DNA from: an uncultured Halomonas sp.
Lineage (GTDB): Bacteria > Pseudomonadota > Gammaproteobacteria > Pseudomonadales > Halomonadaceae
Length of the DNA: 64,000 bases
Assembly (NCBI RefSeq): GCF_947490095.1
Contig: NZ_CANLFS010000005.1
Coordinates: forward strand, 104,349-168,348
Reading direction: 5' to 3'
Both the position numbers and the translations under genes were made by a program. The notes beneath the pieces are model-generated. The model ran no database searches, was not told the origin of the DNA, and worked only from the letters and a program-made list of their open reading frames with translations. Below, in pieces: positions 29,009 through 41,691 of the stretch. Numbering within the stretch: position 1 is the first letter of the stretch; the number at the start of each line of letters is the position of its first letter.

Positions 29009-29890
29009 TTATACGGCCGCGGCACCACCGACGATCTCGGAGATTTCCTGGGTAATGGCCGCCTGACGGGCCTTGTTGTACACCAGCTCCAGGTCGTCGA
29101 TCAGATTGCCGGCGTTGTCGGTGGCACTCTTCATGGCGATCATCCGGGCGGCCTGTTCGCAGGCCCCGTTCTCGACCACCGCCTGGTACACCTGCGATTC
29201 GACGAATCGCACCAGCAGGTTGTCCAGCAGCGCCTTGGCATCCGGCTCATACAGGTAGTCCCAGCTACCGGGACGCTTGTCTTCTTCGTCGTTCGAATCC
29301 GAGCCCATATCGGGTGACAGGGGCAACAGCTGACGAACCACCGGCTTCTGAGTCATGGTGTTGACGAACTCGTTGTACACCACACACAGGTGGTCCAGCC
29401 GGCCCTCGTCATAGGCATCCAGCATCACCTTCACGCTACCGATCAGGTTCTCGACCTCGGGCGCCTCGCCCAGGCCGCTCTTCGCCGCAACGAGGTTGCC
29501 CCCGTAGCTCTTGAAGAAACTGCTGGCCTTGCTGCCCAGGGCACAGAAATCCAGCTCGGCACCCTGATCACGCCACGCCTTGGCGTCCTTGACAACGGCC
29601 TTGAACAGGTTGACGTTCAAGCCGCCACACAGGCCGCGGTCGGTGGACACCACGATATAACCGACGCGCTTCACCTCGCGCTCGACCATCCACGGATGGC
29701 GATACTCGGGGTTGGCATCGGCGACGTGCGCGACCACATTGCGAATCTGACGCGCATAGGGCTGGCTGGACTTCATCAGGTCCTGGGCCTTGCGCATCTT
29801 CGACGCCGCGACCATTTCCATGGCGCTGGTGATCTTCTGCGTGTTCTTGATGCTCCCGATCTGGGTGCGTATCTCTTTTGCAGCTGCCAT
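29009..29890 (-). CDS. atpG: ATP synthase gamma subunit
   Basis: The 293-residue rotor shaft of F1. The N-terminal helix [20 protein letters not shown] and C-terminal [20 protein letters not shown] are the conserved coiled-coil ends. A short acidic loop ([13 protein letters not shown]) in the middle is the main variable part. Confidence 0.97.
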   Translation of the reverse strand: MAAAKEIRTQIGSIKNTQKITSAMEMVAASKMRKAQDLMKSSQPYARQIRNVVAHVADANPEYRHPWMVEREVKRVGYIVVSTDRGLCGGLNVNLFKAVVKDAKAWRDQGAELDFCALGSKASSFFKSYGGNLVAAKSGLGEAPEVENLIGSVKVMLDAYDEGRLDHLCVVYNEFVNTMTQKPVVRQLLPLSPDMGSDSNDEEDKRPGSWDYLYEPDAKALLDNLLVRFVESQVYQAVVENGACEQAARMIAMKSATDNAGNLIDDLELVYNKARQAAITQEISEIVGGAAAV

Positions 29891-29961
29891 AGCGATCTAC
29901 TCCGTTCGTGGCACTCAGTAAGCTCCAGGGCCCATCCCGCGGGCGGGACGGGCCAACGGGA

Positions 29962-31506
29962 TTACCAGCTCTGAGTGGCCTTGAACTTCTCGAGACCCTC
30001 TTTCAGTCCATCCTGGATCTCGCTGTTGTAGTCGCCGGTCTGGTTGATCTTGTCGAGCAGCTCGGCGTACTCGGCCTTCATGAAGTCGCGCAGGGCACGC
30101 TCGAAGTCCAGGATCTTGTTGACCTCGACCCCCTCCAGATGCCCCTCGTTGGCGGCATACAGGGAGAGTGCCATCTCGGCCACGGACATCGGCGCATACT
30201 GGTTCTGCTTCATCAGCTCGGTCACGCGCTGACCGTGCTCCAGCTGCTTGCGGGTAGCCTCGTCCAGGTCGGAAGCGAACTGGGCGAAGGCCGCCAGCTC
30301 ACGATACTGGGCCAGGGCCAGACGCACGCTGCCACCGAGCTTCTTGATGATCTTGGTCTGGGCGGAGCCGCCCACACGAGAGACCGACAGACCGGCGTTG
30401 ATGGCCGGACGGATGCCCGAGTTGAACAGGTCGGTCTCGAGGAAGATCTGGCCGTCGGTGATCGAGATCACGTTGGTGGGTACGAAGGCCGAGACGTCAC
30501 CGCCCTGGGTCTCGATGATCGGCAGAGCCGTCAGCGAGCCGGTCTTGCCCTTCACCTCACCGTTGGTGAACTTCTCGACGTAGTCGGCGTTCACGCGTGC
30601 TGCGCGCTCCAGCAGGCGGGAGTGGAGGTAGAAGACATCGCCCGGGAAGGCTTCGCGGCCCGGCGGACGACGCAGCAGCAGGGAGACCTGGCGATAGGCC
30701 ACGGCCTGCTTGGAGAGGTCATCATAGACGATCAGGGCGTCTTCACCGCGGTCGCGGAAGTACTCGCCCATGGTGCAACCGGCATAGGCCGCGAGGAACT
30801 GCATCGGGGCCGGGTCGGCGGCGCCGGCGGCGACCACGATGGTGTGCTCCATCGCGCCGTGCTCTTCGAGCTTGCGCACCACGTTGGCGATGGTCGACTG
30901 CTTCTGACCGATGGCCACGTAGACACAGGTGACCCCGGTGCCTTTCTGGTTGATGATGGCATCGATGGCGATGGCCGACTTACCGATCTGACGGTCGCCG
31001 ATGATCAGCTCACGCTGACCGCGGCCGATCGGCACCATGGCGTCGATGGACTTGAAGCCGGTCTGAATCGGCTCGTCAACCGACTGACGGGTGATAACGC
31101 CGGGGGCGACCTTTTCTACCGCATCGGTCAGCTTGGCGTTGATATCGCCCTTGCCGTCGATGGGATTACCCAGGGCATCGACCACGCGTCCGCACAGTTC
31201 GGGGCCCACCGGCACCTCGAGGATACGACCGGTACACTGGGCGGTCATGCCCTCTTCGAGCTGCAGATAGTCGCCCAGGACCACGGCGCCCACGGAGTCG
31301 CGCTCGAGGTTGAGCACCATGCCGTAGATGCTACCGGGGAATTCGATCATTTCACCGAACATCGCGTCTTCCAGGCCGTGTACTTTCACGATGCCGTCGG
31401 AAACGCTGACGATGGTGCCCTGATTGCGGGCTTCAGATGCGACATCAAGCTTCTCGATACGCTGCTTGATAATGTCGCTGATCTCGGAAGGATTCAGTTG
31501 CTGCAT
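29962..31506 (-). CDS. atpA: ATP synthase alpha subunit
   Basis: The 514-residue non-catalytic nucleotide-binding F1 subunit. The N-terminal helix [18 protein letters not shown] is standard. The P-loop reads [13 protein letters not shown], where most homologues have GDRQTGKT; this is a mild variant. The length matches the E. coli protein (513). Confidence 0.98.
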   Translation of the reverse strand: MQQLNPSEISDIIKQRIEKLDVASEARNQGTIVSVSDGIVKVHGLEDAMFGEMIEFPGSIYGMVLNLERDSVGAVVLGDYLQLEEGMTAQCTGRILEVPVGPELCGRVVDALGNPIDGKGDINAKLTDAVEKVAPGVITRQSVDEPIQTGFKSIDAMVPIGRGQRELIIGDRQIGKSAIAIDAIINQKGTGVTCVYVAIGQKQSTIANVVRKLEEHGAMEHTIVVAAGAADPAPMQFLAAYAGCTMGEYFRDRGEDALIVYDDLSKQAVAYRQVSLLLRRPPGREAFPGDVFYLHSRLLERAARVNADYVEKFTNGEVKGKTGSLTALPIIETQGGDVSAFVPTNVISITDGQIFLETDLFNSGIRPAINAGLSVSRVGGSAQTKIIKKLGGSVRLALAQYRELAAFAQFASDLDEATRKQLEHGQRVTELMKQNQYAPMSVAEMALSLYAANEGHLEGVEVNKILDFERALRDFMKAEYAELLDKINQTGDYNSEIQDGLKEGLEKFKATQSW

Positions 31507-31522
31507 GCCATGTCCCTCAGAC

Positions 31523-32059
31523 TCAGGCGGTAAGGGCTTCGGAAAGGCGGTTCAATCGACCACGCACCGACCCGTCGATGACGGTATCGCCGGCACGCAG
31601 GATGACACCACCGAGAAGCTCGGGATCCACCTGAGTGGTAATGGAGATTTCGCGATTCAGGCGCTTCTTGAGCGCGCCGGAGAGCTTGTCCTGCTGGGCC
31701 TTGGTGAGCTTGTAGGCCGACACCACGGTGACATCGACACGCTTCTCGTGATCGGCGAGCAGCGTCTCGAACTGTTCGTGGATGGCGGCCAGGGCCGGCA
31801 GGCGCCCCTTCTCGCCCAGTGCGACCAACAGGCGGCCGGCCGCCTCATCGAGGTCGACCTCCGCCAGCTCGACCACCAGGGCCACCTTGCGCTCGGTATC
31901 GAGCTTGGGGCTGGAGAGAAGCTTGAGCGCCTCACGGCTCGTTACCACCATGGCCAGCTTGCTCAGCCAATCGGACCAGGTATCCAGCGTCTGGTGATCG
32001 CGTGCGTACTCGAACGCCGCCTTGGCATAGGGCCTAGCGACGGTAGACAGTTCCGCCAT
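31523..32059 (-). CDS. atpH: ATP synthase delta subunit
   Basis: The 178-residue peripheral-stalk subunit joining F1 to the b dimer. It has the N-terminal helical domain ([17 protein letters not shown]) and the C-terminal [25 protein letters not shown] signature. Confidence 0.96.
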   Translation of the reverse strand: MAELSTVARPYAKAAFEYARDHQTLDTWSDWLSKLAMVVTSREALKLLSSPKLDTERKVALVVELAEVDLDEAAGRLLVALGEKGRLPALAAIHEQFETLLADHEKRVDVTVVSAYKLTKAQQDKLSGALKKRLNREISITTQVDPELLGGVILRAGDTVIDGSVRGRLNRLSEALTA

Positions 32060-32070
32060 GGATCACCTCC

Positions 32071-32541
32071 TCACAGTTCGGCCGCAAGCTCGTCGAGCAG
32101 CTTGCGATGCGCCTTCGCATCGATGGAGGCTTCCAGGACACGCTCGGCACCGGTGACCGCCAGGGTGGACACCTGGGCACGCAGCTCGTCCTTGGCGCGA
32201 TTGGCTTCCTGCTCGATCTCGGCGCGGGCGGAGGCGACGATACGCTCGCCTTCGACGCGAGCCTGCTCACGGGCCTCCTCGACCATCTGGGAGGAACGCT
32301 TGTTGGCCTGCTCGAGAATCTCTGAAGCCTGTTCCTTGCTCTCGCGCAGCGTCTGCTCGGCACGCTCCTGGGCGAGTTCCAGGTCGCGTGAGGCACGACT
32401 GGCCGCATCCAGGCCGTCAGCAATCCTCTTCTGCCGATCGTGGAGCGCGTTGCTGATCGGCGGCCACACGTACTTTATGCAGAACCAGACAAAGATCGCG
32501 AAGGCGATCGTCTGCCCGATCAGCGTCATGTTGATATTCAC
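32071..32541 (-). CDS. atpF: ATP synthase b subunit
   Basis: The 156-residue peripheral stalk: one N-terminal membrane helix ([20 protein letters not shown]) and a long charged coiled coil to the end. Length equals that of E. coli b. Confidence 0.97.
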   Translation of the reverse strand: MNINMTLIGQTIAFAIFVWFCIKYVWPPISNALHDRQKRIADGLDAASRASRDLELAQERAEQTLRESKEQASEILEQANKRSSQMVEEAREQARVEGERIVASARAEIEQEANRAKDELRAQVSTLAVTGAERVLEASIDAKAHRKLLDELAAEL

Positions 32542-32617
32542 GGGGCGGTACCTCTGACAGGTTCGTGTTGTCCGGAAACAAGCAAACCGAGCGCAGGGCG
32601 CTCGGTGCTGTCATGCA

Positions 32618-32884
<267 letters not shown>

Positions 32885-32916
32885 TTAAGGTTAAGGGTGT
32901 TGCAAGGGGGTCGACT

Positions 32917-34153
<1,237 letters not shown>

Positions 34154-34207
34154 CGTCTTCTCGCCGCTGACGGGGTCGGATCAAGCACACTGTCAAAACC
34201 ACCGCGG

Positions 34208-34236
34208 ATTATAGGGAACCCCCGTCGGCGCTTCAA
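34208..34236 (-). promoter_or_regulatory. Sigma-70 promoter of the atp operon
   Basis: On the minus strand TTGAAG (34231-34236) and a perfect TATAAT (34208-34213) are separated by exactly 17 bases. Transcription would begin about 50 bases before the atpI ATG at 34153. Confidence 0.75.
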
Positions 34237-34293
34237 CTGAGACGCTACGCTTTCCTGATGATTTTTGATCGATTTTCGACCAAAGGCGCAAAA

Positions 34294-34320
34294 GTTGTCG
34301 ACAACATGATGCGCATCATG
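34294..34320. repeat. Two abutting perfect palindromes between parB and the atp promoter
   Basis: GTTGTCGACAAC (34294-34305, 12 bp) and CATGATGCGCATCATG (34305-34320, 16 bp) share one base. They lie 9 bases after the parB stop. On the minus strand the second ends in TTTT, so they may form a parB terminator, but perfect palindromes of this kind also suit dimeric DNA-binding proteins. Neither matches the parS consensus TGTTTCACGTGAAACA. Confidence 0.6.
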
Positions 34321-34329
34321 CCACATCGC

Positions 34330-35253
34330 CTAGCGGATGTGTTCCAGGATCCCATCCAGTTCCTCGAGACTCGCGTAGCGAATGGTCAGGCGTCCCTTGC
34401 CGCCACGCCCATGCTGAATCTTCACAGGGGCACCGAGAACCTCGCCCAGGCGTGTCTCCAGCCGGGCGACGTCGGGACTCGGCGGCGTCGGCTTGGCCTT
34501 GCCGGGTGTCCCCTCGGCGAGACGCTTGACCAGCGCCTCGGTGGCGCGCACGGTCAGGTCCTGATTGACCACTTCATGAGCGGCCTTGCGCTGCTTGGCG
34601 GCCGGCAGCGCCAGCAACGCACGCGCATGCCCCATGTCCAGATCACCGCGCTCCAGCAGGGTCTGGACCTCGGGGTCGAGAGCCAGCAGGCGCAGTAGGT
34701 TGGTCACCTGGGCACGGGATTTCCCCACCGCATCGGCCACCTGCTGCTGGGTAAGCTCGAACTCCTCCAGCAGCCGCTTCAGTGCCATCGCCTCCTCGAC
34801 CGGGTTGAGGTTCTCGCGTTGAATATTCTCGATCAGCGCCAGGGCCAGGGCCACTTCATCGGTGACCTCGCGGACCACCGCGGGGATGACATCGAGCTCG
34901 GCCAGTTGGGCGGCGCGCCAGCGACGCTCGCCGGCGATGATCTCGTAGCGGTCCTTGCCCACCGGACGCACCACAATGGGCTGCATCACCCCCTGGGCGC
35001 GGATCGAGTCGGCCAGCTCCTCCAGGGCCTCGGGCTGGATATCGCGGCGCGGCTGATACTTGCCACGAGACAGCTGGCCCAGCGGGAGGCGCTCGAGGCG
35101 TTCGGTCGGGTCCGGCTCGGTGGCGGGGTTGCTACCGGGCGATGGCTCATCATCGCCAAGCTCCACCTCGGGCAGATCGAGGCTCTCGCGGCGGCGGGCG
35201 TTGCCACCGATCAGGGCATCCAGGCCGCGTCCCAGGGCGCGTTTACGCGTCAT
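34330..35253 (-). CDS. parB: ParB, chromosome-partitioning DNA-binding CTPase
   Basis: A 307-residue ParB. It begins KRALGRGLDALIG, the N-terminal ParA-contact region, followed by the CTP-binding part (LPLGQLSRGKYQPRRD, GERRWRAAQLAEL), the HTH (LTQQQVADAVGKSRAQVTNLLRLL) and a C-terminal dimerisation domain. ATG at 35253 is chosen because GAGGGA lies just upstream at a suitable distance; another ATG two codons earlier abuts that site. It follows parA. Confidence 0.96.
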   Translation of the reverse strand: MTRKRALGRGLDALIGGNARRRESLDLPEVELGDDEPSPGSNPATEPDPTERLERLPLGQLSRGKYQPRRDIQPEALEELADSIRAQGVMQPIVVRPVGKDRYEIIAGERRWRAAQLAELDVIPAVVREVTDEVALALALIENIQRENLNPVEEAMALKRLLEEFELTQQQVADAVGKSRAQVTNLLRLLALDPEVQTLLERGDLDMGHARALLALPAAKQRKAAHEVVNQDLTVRATEALVKRLAEGTPGKAKPTPPSPDVARLETRLGEVLGAPVKIQHGRGGKGRLTIRYASLEELDGILEHIR

Positions 35254-35289
35254 CGACATTCCCTCATCACTGATGTTGCACAACAAGAG

Positions 35290-36060
35290 TTACAGCGACA
35301 GGCGCCGAATCAATTCCTTGGCCAGCACCCGGTGAGCCTGGCTACCCCGCGAGAAGCGCGCATACTTGGTGACCGGCAGACCATGGCTGGGCGCCTCGGC
35401 GACCCGTACGTTGCGCGGTATCGTCGCCTTGAGCAGGGTCTCGCCGAAGTAGTCGCGCAGCTGCTTGGTGACATCACGGGTCAGGCTGTTGCGGGCATCG
35501 AACATGGTGCGCAGGATGCCGAAGATCTCGAGACCAGGATTCACGCTGTCCTTGATCTGCTCCACGGTATCGAGCAATGCGGAGAGCCCCTCCAGGGCGT
35601 AGAACTCACACTGCAGGGGAATCAGCACACCATGGGCGGCGGTCAAGCCATTGACGGTCAGCATGTTAAGCGACGGCGGGCAGTCGATCAGCACCACGTC
35701 ATACTCGTGTGCCACCGCCGCCAGGGCATTTTCCAGACAGCGCTCGCGCCCTGCCTTGCGATCCAGCAGCGCCACTTCCGCGGCGGTGAGGTCGCCGTTA
35801 CCGGGAAGCAGCGCGTAACCGGCCTCGGGACAGTCGAGAATCACACCGGAGGCATCGCGCTCGCCGAGCAGCACGTCGAGCACGCTGCCGTCGAGTTCGT
35901 GCTTGTCGATGCCGCTGCCCATGGTCGCATGGCCCTGAGGATCGAGGTCGACCAGCAGCACGCGACGATCCAGGGCCGCCAGGCTGGCGGCGAGATTGAC
36001 CGCGGTGGTGGTCTTGCCGACGCCACCTTTCTGGTTGGTCAGGGCGATGATCTTGGTCAC
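35290..36060 (-). CDS. parA: ParA, chromosome-partitioning ATPase
   Basis: A 256-residue deviant-Walker ATPase that drives segregation of ParB-parS complexes. The deviant Walker A is KGGVGKTTTAVNLAA from residue 11; Asp-rich LLVDLDPQGHATMG and the VLIDCPPSL segment follow. GTG at 36060 has CGGAG six bases upstream; a TTG two codons earlier overlaps that site. It lies between rsmG and parB, the usual order near oriC. Confidence 0.96.
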   Translation of the reverse strand: MTKIIALTNQKGGVGKTTTAVNLAASLAALDRRVLLVDLDPQGHATMGSGIDKHELDGSVLDVLLGERDASGVILDCPEAGYALLPGNGDLTAAEVALLDRKAGRERCLENALAAVAHEYDVVLIDCPPSLNMLTVNGLTAAHGVLIPLQCEFYALEGLSALLDTVEQIKDSVNPGLEIFGILRTMFDARNSLTRDVTKQLRDYFGETLLKATIPRNVRVAEAPSHGLPVTKYARFSRGSQAHRVLAKELIRRLSL

Positions 36061-36091
36061 GGGCAACTCCGTTGCGGGGAAACGCGGGTTG

Positions 36092-36742
36092 TCAGGGGGC
36101 CGGGGCTTGCGTCCGGCGTTCTAGCACCACCAGCAAGCGCGTGCCGACCTCATAGGGCACTTCGAGGTGATGGCGGGCTACCGGGGTAACTTCCGCCGGC
36201 AGCTCGGCCAGCTCTTCATCCACGGCGGGCCCCTTCATGGCCAGCCATTGACCACCTGCCACGACCCGCTCGCGAGTCAGCGCGACGAAATCACCCAGGC
36301 TGGCGAAGGCTCGGGAGATGACCTGGTCATAGCACTCCTCGAAGGCTTCTATTCGTGTCTGCACCGGCGTAACGTTCTCGAGGCCGAGCTCCATCATCGC
36401 CTGGCGCTGGAAGCGGACCTTTTTACCGTTGCTGTCGAGCAGGGTCACCGCGAGCTCCGGCCTGAGAATGGCCAGTACCAGCCCGGGGAAGCCCGGCCCG
36501 GCGCCCACGTCAAGCAGTGTGCGGCCATTGACGTAGGGCAGCACCGCGGCGCTGTCCAGCAGGTGGCGCGAAACCATTTCCTCTGCCGAGCGTACCGCGG
36601 TGAGGTTATAGGCGCGGTTCCACTTGTGCAACAGCCCGACCAGGGCGAGCAACCGACGGCGCTGCTCGGAATCGACGCGGATATTCAAGCGGGCGAGCCC
36701 GTGGTCGAGGCGCTCTTCCACCGTTGCCTGGGCGTCCATCAT
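36092..36742 (-). CDS. rsmG: 16S rRNA (guanine-527-N7)-methyltransferase RsmG
   Basis: A 216-residue SAM-dependent methyltransferase modifying G527 of 16S rRNA. The SAM motif [16 protein letters not shown] and the N-terminal [15 protein letters not shown] are typical. The ATG overlaps the mnmG stop (CATGATG), so the genes are coupled. ATG at 36739 is an equally possible start. Confidence 0.96.
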   Translation of the reverse strand: MMDAQATVEERLDHGLARLNIRVDSEQRRRLLALVGLLHKWNRAYNLTAVRSAEEMVSRHLLDSAAVLPYVNGRTLLDVGAGPGFPGLVLAILRPELAVTLLDSNGKKVRFQRQAMMELGLENVTPVQTRIEAFEECYDQVISRAFASLGDFVALTRERVVAGGQWLAMKGPAVDEELAELPAEVTPVARHHLEVPYEVGTRLLVVLERRTQAPAP

Positions 36743-38655
36743 GCGCGGGCCACCTTGTGATCCTCGAGGAGCCGACGCTTCTTGAGATGGATCAGCAGGA
36801 TCGATACCGCTGCCGGCGTGACCCCCGAGATCCGCGAGGCCTGGGCGAGCGTTTCGGGACGCGCCTCCTCCAGTTTCTGGCGAATCTCGTTGGAGAGCCC
36901 ATCGACACGGGCGTAATCGAGGTCGGCGGGCAAGGGCGTCGCCTCATGGCGCTTCAGCTTGGCGATCTCGTCACGCTGACGATCGATATACCCCTGATAC
37001 TTGGCCTGGATCTGTACTTGCTCGGCCACGGTTTCATCATCCACCGGTCTGCCCTCGATGCCGGGTAGCGTTGCCACGTCGGCGTAGGCGAGCTCCGGAC
37101 GCTTGAGCAGGTCCATCAGGTTGTACTCCCGGGACGGGGCCTTGCCGGTCCTTTCGGCGACGATCTCGGCCGCCTCGCTGCCGGGTTGCACCCAGCTTGC
37201 CTTGAGCCTGGCACTCTCGCGTTCGATGGCCTCGCGTTTCTCGCTGAAGGCCGCCCAGCGAGCGTCGTCGACCAGACCCAGCTCGCGCCCCATTTCGGTG
37301 AGGCGCAGGTCGGCGTTGTCCTCACGCAGCAGCAAGCGATATTCGGCCCGCGAGGTGAACATGCGATAGGGCTCTCGTGTGCCGAGCGTAATCAGGTCGT
37401 CCACCAGCACCCCGAGATAGGCCTCATCCCGGCCCGGACACCAGGTCTCGCGGCCCTGTGCCCGACGCGCGGCGTTGAGCCCCGCCAGCAGCCCCTGGGC
37501 GCCGGCTTCTTCATAGCCGGTGGTGCCATTGATCTGTCCGGCGAAGAACAGATTGGTGATAAACCGGGTTTCCAGCGAATGTCGCAGGTCCCGGGGGTCG
37601 AAGAAGTCGTATTCGATGGCGTAGCCGGGCCGGGTGATATGAGCCTTTTCCAGCCCGTGCATGGAACGCACTACCTGGAGCTGGACATCGAAGGGCAACG
37701 ACGTGGAGATGCCGTTGGGGTAGAGCTCATGCGTATCCAGCCCCTCGGGCTCGATAAAGACCTGGTGGCTTGCCTTGTCGGCGAAGCGATGGACCTTGTC
37801 CTCGATGGAGGGGCAATAGCGTGGGCCGACGCCCTCGATGGTTCCCGAGTACATCGGCGAGCGGTCGAGGTTGGCGTGAATGATCTCGTGGCTGCGCTCG
37901 TTGGTATGGGCGATATGACAGCTCATCTGACGGGGATGCTGGTCGCGACGGCCCATGAACGACATCACCGGCGTGGGGGTGTCACCCGGTTGCTCTTCCA
38001 GCTTCGAGAAGTCCAGGCTCCGCGCATCCAGGCGGGGAGGGGTGCCGGTCTTGAGGCGGTCGACGCGAAACGGCAGGGCCCGTAAGCGTTCGGCCAGACG
38101 ATTGGAGGGTGGGTCACCGGCCCGGCCCCCGCGCGTGCTGTCGAGTCCGATATGGATCACGCCGCCAAGGAAGGTGCCGGTACACAGCACGACGGTCTCG
38201 CCGAGAAAGCGGATGCCGGTTTCGGTGACCACGCCCCGTACCTGGTCGTTATCGACGATCAGGTCCCCGGCGGCCTGCTGAAACAGGGTCAGGTTGGGCT
38301 GGTTTTCCAGCAATCCTCGGATGGCCGCCTTGTAGCGTACCCGGTCGGCCTGGGCACGGGTGGCTCGCACGGCCGGTCCCTTGCGGGCGTTCAGGACGCG
38401 AAACTGGATTCCCCCGAGATCGGTGGCCATGGCCATGGCGCCGCCCAGGGCATCGATCTCCTTGACCAGGTGACTCTTGCCGATGCCGCCGATTGCCGGA
38501 TTGCAGGACATCTGGCCGAGGGTCTCGATGTTATGGGTCAACAGTAGGGTTCGAGAGCCCATACGAGCAGCGGCCAGGGCGGCTTCGGTTCCTGCATGGC
38601 CACCGCCAATGACGATGACGTCGAAGCGGTCGGGATAATCCAAGGTGCACCTCAT
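36739..38655 (-). CDS. mnmG: tRNA uridine-5-carboxymethylaminomethyl modification enzyme MnmG (GidA)
   Basis: A 638-residue FAD protein that works with MnmE to modify wobble uridine 34 of several tRNAs. The N-terminal [23 protein letters not shown] binds [25 protein letters not shown] and the C-terminal helical domain ([21 protein letters not shown]) are conserved. ATG at 38655 is chosen because it fits the family length (629 in E. coli) and because a sigma-70 promoter lies between it and a more distant ATG at 38748. Confidence 0.97.
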   Translation of the reverse strand: MRCTLDYPDRFDVIVIGGGHAGTEAALAAARMGSRTLLLTHNIETLGQMSCNPAIGGIGKSHLVKEIDALGGAMAMATDLGGIQFRVLNARKGPAVRATRAQADRVRYKAAIRGLLENQPNLTLFQQAAGDLIVDNDQVRGVVTETGIRFLGETVVLCTGTFLGGVIHIGLDSTRGGRAGDPPSNRLAERLRALPFRVDRLKTGTPPRLDARSLDFSKLEEQPGDTPTPVMSFMGRRDQHPRQMSCHIAHTNERSHEIIHANLDRSPMYSGTIEGVGPRYCPSIEDKVHRFADKASHQVFIEPEGLDTHELYPNGISTSLPFDVQLQVVRSMHGLEKAHITRPGYAIEYDFFDPRDLRHSLETRFITNLFFAGQINGTTGYEEAGAQGLLAGLNAARRAQGRETWCPGRDEAYLGVLVDDLITLGTREPYRMFTSRAEYRLLLREDNADLRLTEMGRELGLVDDARWAAFSEKREAIERESARLKASWVQPGSEAAEIVAERTGKAPSREYNLMDLLKRPELAYADVATLPGIEGRPVDDETVAEQVQIQAKYQGYIDRQRDEIAKLKRHEATPLPADLDYARVDGLSNEIRQKLEEARPETLAQASRISGVTPAAVSILLIHLKKRRLLEDHKVARA

Positions 38656-38703
38656 TGGCGCCGGGGCGCCTGTCTTGCGGTCAAGGGATGAAATCAGCCC
38701 GCC

Positions 38704-38732
38704 AGTATAAACCTCCTGTGGGTAATCGTCAG
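38704..38732 (-). promoter_or_regulatory. Sigma-70 promoter of mnmG
   Basis: On the minus strand CTGACG (38727-38732) and TATACT (38704-38709) are 17 bases apart. The start point would be about 42 bases before the mnmG ATG. A DnaA-box-like TTTTCCACA (38735-38743) touches the upstream edge, so DnaA binding could affect this promoter. Confidence 0.65.
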
Positions 38733-38734
38733 GG

Positions 38735-39113
38735 TTTTCCACATCCATCCTGCGACACGAATACCCCTACCCTTCCTATTAATTAATATCAGTATATAAA
38801 TAAAGAAGTTCTGTTGTTGTTGTAATTACTGGTGTGGAAAAAATCTGTTGATAAGTTTTGTAACACTTTTGATATCAACAGGATGGCCTGGTGACTTTCT
38901 TCCGGAGAAACGGCCCACAGCCTGCGGACTCACCGCCGATAAGCTGTGGATGAAATGCCGGTCTGTCCACAGCGTCGATGCTGCACCGCTTTTCCACCGT
39001 CGGGTACCCGGTTTGTGCCCGTGGCTGTGAACAACTGGGATGGTTATCCACGAACCCTGCCATGATGGGGGCTGAAGCGAAAAATCGGGCGCTTGCGAAA
39101 AAATCTGTCCACA
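38735..39113. other. Candidate origin of replication (oriC)
   Basis: The region between mnmG and the ABC-importer genes has no gene. It holds an AT-rich stretch (about 38773-38830) and several DnaA-box-like sites: TTTTCCACA at 38735 (+) and 38833 (-), TTATCAACA at 38846 (-), ATATCAACA at 38872 (+), TCATCCACA at 38945 (-), CTGTCCACA at 38963 and 39105 (+), and TTATCCACG at 39044 (+). Position beside mnmG-rsmG-parAB is where many gammaproteobacteria place oriC. No box is a perfect TTATCCACA, and the dnaA gene is not in view, so the call is provisional. Confidence 0.65.
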
Positions 39114-39116
39114 GGC

Positions 39117-39152
39117 GAAAAAAGGGTCCTGACGAGCTTCGCCAGGACCCTT
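39117..39152 (-). terminator. Terminator of the amino-acid ABC-importer operon
   Basis: AAGGGTCCTG (39122-39131) and CAGGACCCTT (39143-39152) form a 10-bp stem. On the minus strand it is followed by a run of T (complement of the A-run 39118-39123). It ends the operon coming from 41.6 kb and insulates the oriC-like region. Confidence 0.8.
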
Positions 39153-39196
39153 CCTATGGATATTTCCTTGTTATGACAGCGCGGCAAGAGCCGAGA

Positions 39197-39964
<768 letters not shown>

Positions 39965-39997
39965 TTGTGTGGCCTCCCTTGCTCTTTGTTAACCCGT

Positions 39998-40669
39998 TCA
40001 CTGTCCGACCAGGCCGCGGCGCTCGAGTTGGCGCAGCAGGATCGACAGGGTCCAGGTGATGGCCAGGTAGAGCATTGCCACCATCAGATAGACTTCCATG
40101 GCGGTGAAGGTGGTGGCGATATAGATCTGCCCCTGTCGCACCAGTTCGCCAACGCCGATCACCGAGAACAGCGAGGTGTCCTTGATGCTGATGATCGCCT
40201 GGTTACCCAGCGGCGGAATCATGCGTCGCAGGGCCTGGGGCCAGATCACGAAGCGGAAGGCCTGGATGCGCGACAGGCCCAGGGAGAGCGAGGCTTCGCG
40301 CTGGCCGCGCTCGATGGACTGCACGCCCCCCCGGACTACCTCCGAGATATAGGCGCCCGAGTTGACGGCGATGGCGGCGATGCCGGCGGTCAGGGCATTG
40401 ATCGGCTCGCCAAGAATCTGTGGCAGTCCGTAGAAGATAAACAGCACCTGGACCAGGATGGGGGTGCCACGAAATACCTCGATATAGAAGATGGCAGGCA
40501 GGCGCAGCCACAACAGCGGGCTGATGCGCATGAGGCCGAAGACGATGCCGATCACGAAGCCGATGGCGAGGCCGCCGAAGGAGATCAGCAGCGTCCAGGG
40601 AACGCCCGGCAACAGGTGTGGTATCGAACTGAAGGCGGCCGCCCAGTCGAATTGGAAGGTCACGTCCAC
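39998..40669 (-). CDS. Polar amino-acid ABC importer, permease
   Basis: A 223-residue membrane permease of the His/Glu/Gln/Arg/opine type. The N-terminal PHLLPGVPWTLLISFGGLAIGF and the EAA-like loop (EVVRGGVQSIERGQREASLSLGLSRIQAF) are clear. GTG at 40669 is chosen because GGAG lies eight bases upstream and the residues before it look unlike protein. Only one permease is present, so it probably forms a homodimer. Confidence 0.92.
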   Translation of the reverse strand: MDVTFQFDWAAAFSSIPHLLPGVPWTLLISFGGLAIGFVIGIVFGLMRISPLLWLRLPAIFYIEVFRGTPILVQVLFIFYGLPQILGEPINALTAGIAAIAVNSGAYISEVVRGGVQSIERGQREASLSLGLSRIQAFRFVIWPQALRRMIPPLGNQAIISIKDTSLFSVIGVGELVRQGQIYIATTFTAMEVYLMVAMLYLAITWTLSILLRQLERRGLVGQ

Positions 40670-40698
40670 GAGGAGTTCTCCGGGGGTGTTGAACGACA

Positions 40699-40729
40699 CG
40701 GGGCCGGGTGGTCGCACCGCCCGGCCCCG
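40699..40729 (-). terminator. Intercistronic stem-loop between binding-protein and permease genes
   Basis: CGGGGCCGGG (40699-40708) pairs perfectly with CCCGGCCCCG (40720-40729). There is no T-run. Such hairpins after a binding-protein gene commonly protect its mRNA and lower expression of downstream ABC genes. Confidence 0.6.
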
Positions 40730-40778
40730 CGGATACTCAGGCTATCCCTTCGAGATAATGATCGAAGGCAGAAGCGCT

Positions 40779-41567
40779 TCAGTCGGCGCTGGGCGCTTCA
40801 CCGAACCACTTGGTATAGATCTCGTCGTAGGTGCCATCTTCCTTCATGGCGGCCAGTGCCTGGTTGACCGGCTCGACCCATTCGCTGCCCTGGTGGAAGA
40901 CGATGCCGTATTGCTGACCCTCATAGAGGGGACCGACCACCTTGGTACGGCCTTCGCCACGGGTCTGGGCGAAGTAGCCGACGTTGGGGGCATCATAGAA
41001 GGTGGCATCGACGTTGCGGCCGAGCAGCGCCATATACATGTCGGAGGTGCCCGGATAGGGCGTTATCTCGCTGCTCTCGCCCAGGTTTTCCTGGAGGAAG
41101 TCGTAGCTGGTGGAGCCGATCTTGGTGGCCACGGTGAGGCCTTCAAGGTCTTCCAGGCTTTCCACCTCGTCATTGTCGGCACGCACCATGATGCGTAGGC
41201 CCGAGTCATAGTAGGGGTCAGAGAAGTTGACGATCTCGGCGCGTTCTTCGGTGATGGTGACACCGGCGATGGCGATCTCCTGGCTACCGGTCTGGATGGC
41301 CGGGATGATGCCGTTGAACTCCATGGTGGTCAGATTGACCTCGAAGCCGGCGCGCTCGGCGACCTCGTTGATGATATCCATGTCGAAGCCGACCATCTCG
41401 CCGGTCTCGGTGTCCAGCATTTCGAAGGGGACGAAGCTAGGGTCGGTGACCACATTGACGCTGGCGTCCTGGGCCAGGGCGGAGCCGGCCAGGCCGGTGC
41501 CCAGTGCCAGGGCACTGGCCAGGAGGGTGTGCTTCAGATGACGCGAAGACGGACTGGATTGATTCAT
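40779..41567 (-). CDS. Polar amino-acid ABC importer, periplasmic binding protein
   Basis: A 262-residue SBP_bac_3 protein with a Sec signal ([20 protein letters not shown]). The pattern [28 protein letters not shown] and [20 protein letters not shown] matches GlnH/HisJ-type receptors. Ligand cannot be fixed from sequence; glutamine, glutamate or arginine are the usual possibilities. First gene of the three-gene operon. Confidence 0.93.
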   Translation of the reverse strand: MNQSSPSSRHLKHTLLASALALGTGLAGSALAQDASVNVVTDPSFVPFEMLDTETGEMVGFDMDIINEVAERAGFEVNLTTMEFNGIIPAIQTGSQEIAIAGVTITEERAEIVNFSDPYYDSGLRIMVRADNDEVESLEDLEGLTVATKIGSTSYDFLQENLGESSEITPYPGTSDMYMALLGRNVDATFYDAPNVGYFAQTRGEGRTKVVGPLYEGQQYGIVFHQGSEWVEPVNQALAAMKEDGTYDEIYTKWFGEAPSAD

Positions 41568-41691
41568 GAGGTTCCCCTGTTTTTAGGACATTCTGGTGGG
41601 ACTCGCCTTTTTAACCTTGGCGAGATTCCCGCAGAGCGTCAAGTTGGGTGATCTCACGTTCTGTCTTCCAGGAGGCCCCAGGGGAGAGGCA

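Noticed and set aside
34154..36091. parS site near parAB
   Set aside because: I looked for TGTTTCACGTGAAACA or close variants and saw none; the palindromes at 34294-34320 differ.
38656..38748. Longer MnmG starting at 38748
   Set aside because: A well-spaced sigma-70 promoter lies between that ATG and 38655, and the extra 31 residues are not part of the family.
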